Shown here: piece by piece, positions 59,189-64,000 of the stretch
Layout of the letters: every line of letters begins with the position of its first letter
How positions within the stretch are numbered: the first letter of the stretch is position 1
Source of the DNA: Gemmatimonadota bacterium
GTDB taxonomy: Bacteria; Gemmatimonadota; Gemmatimonadetes; Longimicrobiales; Gaopeijiaceae
Direction: 5' to 3'
Assembly: GCA_016873995.1 (NCBI GenBank)
Contig: VGVR01000001.1
Location: 124,001 to 188,000 of the forward strand
Length of the DNA stretch: 64,000 nucleotides
The notes under the pieces: generated by a model
What the model was told of the DNA's origin: nothing
Seen by the model: only the letters and a program-made list of their open reading frames with translations
The model's database searches: none
Translations under genes and position numbers: made by a program

Positions 59189-60736
59189 ATGTACGATCCG
59201 CTGAAGGCGAAAGCCAAGGTGATCTTCTATAGCGCGCTCGCGTTCGTGTTCGGCGTCGGCCTGGCGAGCGGGCTCGGCTGGACGAGCCCGACCCACGCGA
59301 TGCCGAGCGTGACGGAGGCACCTCAGGTTTCCCCCGAGGCCGTGCAGCCGGCGTTGGACCTCAGTGCGGCGTTCACCAATCTCGCGGAAGCCGTCACGCC
59401 CGCCGTGGTGCGCATCGAGAGCCGCAGGCCCGGGGTCGTGCGGCCGACTGCACAGGTGCCCGAGGCGTTCCGGCGCTTCTTCGACCAGCCTCCCGACGGC
59501 GGGGAGCCCGCACCGCAAATGGCCTCGGGAAGTGGGTTCGTCGTGAGCGACGACGGCTACATCCTCACTAACAACCACGTTGTCGAGGGCGCCACCGAGG
59601 TGACGGTCTACTTCCCCGACCGCCGCTACCTCTCGGCCAAAATCATCGGCGCGGACCCGTTCACGGACGTGGCGGTGATCAAGGTCGACGCGTCGGAGCG
59701 CCTGCCACACATGGCCTTCGGGAACTCGGACGACCTCAAGGTCGGCGAGTGGATCCTGGCCATCGGCAATCCGGGCTTCGGCGGCTCGACGCAGCTCGAC
59801 TTCACCGTGACCGCGGGCATCATCAGCGCGCGCGGGCGCGGTCTGGGGCTCCTGCGGGACGACCTGCGGGATGACCAGCGCTTCGTCGAGGGAGCGTCGG
59901 GCTACACCATCGAGGACTTCATCCAGACCGACGCGGTCATCAATCCGGGTAACTCCGGCGGGCCGATGGTGAACCTCCGCGGCCAGGTGGTCGGCATCAA
60001 CTCGGCGATCGCTTCGTCGACGGGCGCCTACCAGGGGTACGGCTTCGCCATCCCGATCAACCTCGCGCGCCGCGTCATGGATGACCTCGTCGAGTTCGGT
60101 TACGTCCAACGGCCCAGGATCGGAGTCACCATCGAGGCAGTCACGGCCGAGGACGCCGAGGTCTATGGACTCCCCTCGGTCTCGGGAGTGCTCGTACAGA
60201 CCGTACAGGACGACACGCCCGCAGCCGGGGTGCTCCGCTCCGAGGACGTGATCGTTGCGATCGATGGTCAACCGGTCGGCTACGTGGCCGAGCTGCAGGC
60301 CAAGATCGCGGACCACCGCCCCGGTGAGACGGTGACCGTGACCATCTTCAGGGATCGACGCCGGCAGGACGTGCGGGTGCGGCTCGCGGAGGCGCCCATC
60401 AACAACCGGCCGGTCGTCACGGCCGAGCGGGAGGCCCTCGCCGTCGACCGGCTCGGCATCAACGTCGAGGAGCTCGACGCCGAGCTCGCTGAGCAGTTGG
60501 GGTATTCGAGGCCCGGTGGCATGGTGCTGCGGGAGGTCGCTCCCGGCAGCGCCGCGGCGCGCCGCAACGTCGGTGGGTTCGTCGGCAGTCGGATCGTCCG
60601 GATCAACGACACGGCGATCTCCACGCGAGACGACATGGAGAGGGCCCTCGACGCCGTGGCCCCGGGTGAGATCGTTTCCCTGCACTTCCAGGACAACGAA
60701 GGCTCCCAGCGGGTGGTCAACGTGCGGATGCCGTAG
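59189..60736 (+). CDS. HtrA/DegP-type serine protease with two PDZ domains
   Basis: 515 residues. N-terminal membrane anchor/signal ([20 protein letters not shown]), trypsin-like domain with His130 (LTNNHVVEG), Asp160 ([10 protein letters not shown]) and Ser256 ([10 protein letters not shown]), PDZ1 at about 305-400 and PDZ2 at about 415-510 ([20 protein letters not shown]). A periplasmic protease/chaperone for misfolded envelope proteins. Strong site GGGAGGT 8 bases before the ATG. It lies 124 bases after dnaK and ends at a terminator. Confidence 0.96.
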   Translation: MYDPLKAKAKVIFYSALAFVFGVGLASGLGWTSPTHAMPSVTEAPQVSPEAVQPALDLSAAFTNLAEAVTPAVVRIESRRPGVVRPTAQVPEAFRRFFDQPPDGGEPAPQMASGSGFVVSDDGYILTNNHVVEGATEVTVYFPDRRYLSAKIIGADPFTDVAVIKVDASERLPHMAFGNSDDLKVGEWILAIGNPGFGGSTQLDFTVTAGIISARGRGLGLLRDDLRDDQRFVEGASGYTIEDFIQTDAVINPGNSGGPMVNLRGQVVGINSAIASSTGAYQGYGFAIPINLARRVMDDLVEFGYVQRPRIGVTIEAVTAEDAEVYGLPSVSGVLVQTVQDDTPAAGVLRSEDVIVAIDGQPVGYVAELQAKIADHRPGETVTVTIFRDRRRQDVRVRLAEAPINNRPVVTAEREALAVDRLGINVEELDAELAEQLGYSRPGGMVLREVAPGSAAARRNVGGFVGSRIVRINDTAISTRDDMERALDAVAPGEIVSLHFQDNEGSQRVVNVRMP

Positions 60737-60765
60737 GCGCCAGGAGTCGCTCGGCCGACAGGCCG

Positions 60766-60797
60766 AAGGGCGTGGGGGCCAAGGCCCTCACGCCCTT
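60766..60797 (+). terminator. Terminator after the htrA-type gene
   Basis: AAGGGCGTGGGGGCC pairs with GGCCCTCACGCCCTT (one G-T pair) around AA, followed by TGCTTTGC. Lies 30 bases after the stop and separates the protease from the tRNA/tig region. Confidence 0.7.
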
Positions 60798-60820
60798 TGC
60801 TTTGCAGAGTCAGTCCAAGA

Positions 60821-60850
60821 TTGAACGGTTCTCCGGGACTTGTTTATCTT
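60821..60850 (+). promoter_or_regulatory. Candidate promoter of the tRNA-Leu/tig unit
   Basis: TTGAAC (60821-60826) and TATCTT (60845-60850) with an 18-base spacer; the first base of the tRNA lies 13 bases beyond the -10 box. It stands directly after the terminator. Confidence 0.45.
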
Positions 60851-60862
60851 CCGGGCAGGCGC

Positions 60863-60945
60863 GCGAGAGTGGCGGAATTGGTAGACGCGCGGGACTTAGG
60901 ATCCCGTGGCCATGCGCCGTGGGGGTTCGAGTCCCCCCTTTCGCA
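60863..60945 (+). tRNA. tRNA-Leu (anticodon UAG)
   Basis: 83 bases. Acceptor stem GCGAGAG/CTTTCGC with one G-T pair and discriminator A; D arm with GGAATTGGTAGACG; anticodon stem CGGGA/TCCCG with loop CTTAGGA, anticodon TAG (reads CUN, chiefly CUA); a short type II variable arm; T arm GGGGGTTCGAGTCCCCC. CCA is not encoded. It lies 34 bases before tig and is probably processed from the same transcript. Confidence 0.95.
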
Positions 60946-60979
60946 TACCGAGTTCCCTGTACCGCCGGTCGCGCGACAC

Positions 60980-62245
60980 ATGACAATAGACGCAACACGC
61001 TTGCAGGTCTCCGTCCAAGAGCAGGAACGCTGGCGCCGCAGGATGAGCGTCACGATTCCCGCCGCGGTCGTTCGCGAGGAGGAGCAGCGAACGGCCAAGC
61101 ACTTCGCCTCCCAAGCCCGTCTGAAGGGCTTCCGCAAGGGCCGCGTCCCGACCCGCGTCATCGAGTCCCGCTTCGGCGGCGCCCTGCGCAAAGAGGCGCT
61201 CGACAAGCTCATCCAGGAAGCGTACCGGCAAGCCATCGCCAGCGAGCGCCTCCAGCCGATCAGCGAAGGTCAGATCGAGGACGTGCACTACGAGCCCGAG
61301 CAGGACCTGAAGTTCGAGGTCGCGTTCGACGTGCAGCCCGTGATCGAGCTGGCCCGGCTCGGCGGCTTCTCTGTGAAGCGCCCCCCTGCCGAAGTGAACG
61401 AGGAGCACGTCACGCAGGTGCTCGAGCGCATTCGCGAGCAGAACGGCGCGTGGCGACTCGCCGATGCAGGCAAGCCTGTCGACGGCGACTACGTCTCGGT
61501 GAAGATCCTACGGTTGGACGGCAAGGGCGCCGAGCCCCGCGACTACGACTTCGTGCTCGGCAAGGGCGACGCGATTCCGGACATCGAGGCTGCGATCAAA
61601 ACGCTCGAGGTCGGCGGCGGCGGTCCCGCCGAAGCCGAATTCGACGTCTGCTTCCCCGAGGACCTCCCGGACGAGTCGCGCCGCGGCACGAGCGAGCGGA
61701 TACGCCTCACGCTGGTCAGCCGCCGCACGCTCGACCTGCCTCCGATGGACGACAGCCTCGCTCGTCAGGTGGGCGAGTTCGAGACGCTCGCCGAGCTCAC
61801 CGCGAAGGTCCGCGAAGACCTCGAGAAAGAAGCGGGGCACCGTGCGGACTCCGTCGTGCGCACGCAGCTGCTCGAGTTCGTCGTCGAGGCCAACCCGTTC
61901 GAGGTACCAGCGTCGATGGTGGATCGCTACCTCGACACCATCTTGGGGGAGCCCAAGGACGTGCCGGCGGACAAGCTCGCGGAGGCACGCGGCCAGATCC
62001 GTCCGGAAGCCGAACGCGCCGTGAAGCGCATCCTCGCGCTCGACCGGATCGCGGACGCCAGGGGCCTGGCAGCCACCGAGGACGAGATCGACAAGCGCGT
62101 CGAGGAGATCGCCACGGCGAACTCCACCACGCCGGCCAAGGTCTACGCCAGCCTGCAGAAGGCGGGGCGCATCGACACGATCGAGCGCGAGCTCACCGAG
62201 AAGAAGGTGTTCGACTTCCTCAAGGCGCAGTCGGAGATCACATGA
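60980..62245 (+). CDS. tig: Trigger factor
   Basis: 421 residues. Ribosome-bound chaperone for nascent chains. The ribosome-binding signature is [18 protein letters not shown]; the middle PPIase/FKBP-like domain (residues about 150-240, [31 protein letters not shown]) is present but diverged; the C-terminal helical domain follows ([20 protein letters not shown]). ATG at 60980; upstream in-frame sequence is the tRNA. Its stop overlaps clpP by ATGA, giving tig-clpP-clpX, a classical order. Confidence 0.95.
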   Translation: MTIDATRLQVSVQEQERWRRRMSVTIPAAVVREEEQRTAKHFASQARLKGFRKGRVPTRVIESRFGGALRKEALDKLIQEAYRQAIASERLQPISEGQIEDVHYEPEQDLKFEVAFDVQPVIELARLGGFSVKRPPAEVNEEHVTQVLERIREQNGAWRLADAGKPVDGDYVSVKILRLDGKGAEPRDYDFVLGKGDAIPDIEAAIKTLEVGGGGPAEAEFDVCFPEDLPDESRRGTSERIRLTLVSRRTLDLPPMDDSLARQVGEFETLAELTAKVREDLEKEAGHRADSVVRTQLLEFVVEANPFEVPASMVDRYLDTILGEPKDVPADKLAEARGQIRPEAERAVKRILALDRIADARGLAATEDEIDKRVEEIATANSTTPAKVYASLQKAGRIDTIERELTEKKVFDFLKAQSEIT

Positions 62246-62880
62246 CGCTGTACCCACCGTACGTCATCGAGCGGACGAGCCGGGGCGAACGCAGCTACGA
62301 CATCTTCAGTCGGCTGCTGATGGACCGGATCATCTTCCTGGGGAGCGGCATCGACGACAACGTCGCCAACATCGTGGTCGCTCAGCTGCTCTTCCTCGAC
62401 GCCGAGGATCCCGAGCGCGACATCTTCATGTACATCAACTCGCCGGGCGGGAGCGTCTACGCCGGCCTGGCGATCTACGACACCATGCAGCACCTGCGCG
62501 CGCCGGTGGCCACGTTCTGCGTGGGCATGGCGCTGTCGATGGGCGCGGTGCTCCTCACCGCGGGCGCGAAGGGCAAGCGCAACTCGCTGCCCAACTCGCG
62601 CATCATGCTGCACCAGCCGTCGGGTGGATCACAGGGGACCGCGGCCGACATCGAGATCGCGGCCAAAGAGATCCTGCACATCCGCGAGCGGCTGAACGGA
62701 ATCATCGCCAAGCACACCGGCCAGAGCGTCGAGCGCATCGCGGACGACGTCGACCGCGACCGCTTCATGAGCCCGGCGGAAGCCGTGGAGTACGGGCTCA
62801 TCGACCGCGTGCTCGAGGGACCGGTACAGACGGGGAGCGCCAGGCCGGCCGACAGCGACATCCGGGAGAAGAGGTCATGA
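62242..62880 (+). CDS. clpP: ATP-dependent Clp protease proteolytic subunit
   Basis: 212 residues. Catalytic triad Ser99 ([11 protein letters not shown]), His124 ([10 protein letters not shown]) and Asp173 ([18 protein letters not shown]). N-terminal segment [19 protein letters not shown] is typical and processed in many species. Forms the tetradecameric barrel that works with ClpX. Overlaps both neighbours by four bases (ATGA). Confidence 0.98.
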   Translation: MTLYPPYVIERTSRGERSYDIFSRLLMDRIIFLGSGIDDNVANIVVAQLLFLDAEDPERDIFMYINSPGGSVYAGLAIYDTMQHLRAPVATFCVGMALSMGAVLLTAGAKGKRNSLPNSRIMLHQPSGGSQGTAADIEIAAKEILHIRERLNGIIAKHTGQSVERIADDVDRDRFMSPAEAVEYGLIDRVLEGPVQTGSARPADSDIREKRS

Positions 62881-64000
62881 CGAGTGACAAGCACCTCCGG
62901 TGCAGCTTCTGCGGGAAGTCCAAAGAGAGCGTCAAGAAGTTCATCTCGGGACCGAACGTCTACATCTGCAACGAGTGCATCTCACTCTGTAACGAGATCC
63001 TGGCGGAAGAAGAAGAAGAGAGGGAAGCCCAAGAACAGACCTCACCCAGCCCCACTCCCGAGGAGATCAAGGCGGTCCTCGACCAGTACGTGATCGGCCA
63101 GGAGCTGGCGAAGAAGGCGCTCTCGGTGGCGGTCTACAACCACTACAAGCGCATCGGCCACCAGGGCGTGCTCGACGAAGTCGAGATCGACAAGGCCAAC
63201 ATCCTGCTGATCGGGCCGACCGGGGTCGGCAAGACGCTGTTGGCCCAGACGCTCGCCCGCACGCTCAACGTCCCCTTCACCATCGCGGACGCGACCACGC
63301 TCACCGAAGCTGGGTACGTGGGCGAGGACGTCGAGAACATCCTGGTGCGCCTGCTCCAGGCCGCCGACTTCAACGTCGGTGAGTGCGAGCGCGGCATCGT
63401 CTATATCGACGAGATCGACAAGATCGCGCGCAAGTCCGAGAACCCTTCCATCACCAGAGACGTCTCGGGCGAAGGCGTGCAGCAGGCGCTCCTCAAGATC
63501 CTCGAGGGGACCATTGCAAGCGTACCTCCTCAAGGGGGCCGGAAGCACCCGCAGCAAGAGTACATCCAGATCAACACCCGCAACATCCTCTTCATCTGCG
63601 GGGGCGCGTTCGACGGACTCGAGCAGATCGTGGAGGGGCGGATCGGCAAACGGCGCATCGGCTTCGCCGGAGCCGACGTCCCGGCGACGGACGGCGACGT
63701 GCTTCGGTTCGTGCAGCCCGAGGACCTACAGCGCTACGGCATGATTCCGGAGATCGTGGGACGGCTCCCCGTGAGCGTGTCGCTCGAGAGCCTGGACGAG
63801 GACGCGCTCGTGCGCATCCTGCAGGAGCCCAAGAACGCGTTGGTGAAGCAGTACGACAAAATGTTCGAGCTGGAGGGCATCGGGCTCACGTTCGAGCCAG
63901 CAGCCATCCGCGCCATCGCCAAGGGCGCGCTCGACCGCGGCACGGGCGCGCGGGGCCTGCGGGCGATCATCGAGACGGTGATGCGCGACGTCATGTTCGA
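62877..64000 (+). CDS. clpX: ATP-dependent Clp protease ATP-binding subunit ClpX (3' end outside the window)
   Basis: 374 codons visible, no stop before the window end. Zinc-binding N-domain with LRCSFCGK and [14 protein letters not shown]+ domain with Walker [19 protein letters not shown], Walker [18 protein letters not shown] and the pore region around [15 protein letters not shown]; the arginine-rich part of sensor 2 begins near [15 protein letters not shown] at 62877 with GAAGAGG just upstream, overlapping the clpP stop (ATGA). Unfolds substrates and feeds them to ClpP. Confidence 0.97.
   Translation, partial: MTSDKHLRCSFCGKSKESVKKFISGPNVYICNECISLCNEILAEEEEEREAQEQTSPSPTPEEIKAVLDQYVIGQELAKKALSVAVYNHYKRIGHQGVLDEVEIDKANILLIGPTGVGKTLLAQTLARTLNVPFTIADATTLTEAGYVGEDVENILVRLLQAADFNVGECERGIVYIDEIDKIARKSENPSITRDVSGEGVQQALLKILEGTIASVPPQGGRKHPQQEYIQINTRNILFICGGAFDGLEQIVEGRIGKRRIGFAGADVPATDGDVLRFVQPEDLQRYGMIPEIVGRLPVSVSLESLDEDALVRILQEPKNALVKQYDKMFELEGIGLTFEPAAIRAIAKGALDRGTGARGLRAIIETVMRDVMF

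Overview
The window is high-GC chromosomal DNA with short intergenic gaps and many GTG/TTG starts. It mixes housekeeping genes (a complete F1Fo ATP synthase operon, dnaK, trigger factor, clpP, clpX, aroB, mltG, ruvX) with secreted and surface proteins, a copper-monooxygenase/cytochrome protein and a DUF222-HNH gene. This mix resembles Gemmatimonadota or a neighbouring Gram-negative phylum. The assignment is inference from protein style; no rRNA is present.

Layout. 1-6.5 kb: a repeat lipoprotein, a GAF/TPR protein, and a minus-strand run of three genes (SH3 protein, HExxH surface protease, zinc-ribbon membrane protein), two of them interrupted. 6.6-9.1 kb: a beta-barrel-like protein, moeA and an M23 peptidase, the last two joined through a 44-bp triple repeat. 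9.1-17.7 kb (minus): etfA/etfB, mpg, a NYN/OST-HTH protein, and the coupled series cupin, HExxH lipoprotein, aroB, acyl-CoA ligase. 17.9-26 kb: a class A PBP, deoA (opposite strand), a YtxH and a V4R protein, then ruvX-mltG-thiE and an AbgT transporter. 26-34.2 kb (minus): PHP phosphoesterase and the ATP synthase operon atpZ-atpI-atpB-E-F-H-A-G-D-C. 34.4-37.4 kb: MoxR, CorC-like, gamma carbonic anhydrase-like and a zinc-ribbon peptide. 37.4-45.2 kb (minus): an ABC/FtsX exporter, then a separate three-gene secreted cluster (immunoglobulin-like protein, cytochrome c/PHM-like copper monooxygenase, aminopeptidase-T-like protein). 45.7-52.2 kb: a broken DUF222-HNH gene, a methyltransferase, a prepilin peptidase and a broken Big/IPT-like surface protein. 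52.2-57 kb: an rRNA methyltransferase, thiD, purine nucleoside phosphorylase, a CNT nucleoside transporter with an odd repeat leader, and a rhomboid protease. 57-64 kb: dnaK, htrA, tRNA-Leu(UAG), tig, clpP and clpX (cut by the window end), a protein quality-control block.

Themes. Many neighbours overlap by GTGA/ATGA or TGATG, so translational coupling is the usual arrangement. Convergent genes overlap or touch at their stops. Every interruption seen (in-frame TAG codons and single-base frameshifts) lies in an accessory or surface gene. About 45 kb of core genes shows none, which looks more like real gene decay than uniform sequencing error.

The least-described functional unit is the secreted cluster at 41.2-45.2 kb. 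Its central protein keeps the full set of copper ligands of the PHM monooxygenase fold behind an N-terminal c-type heme domain.
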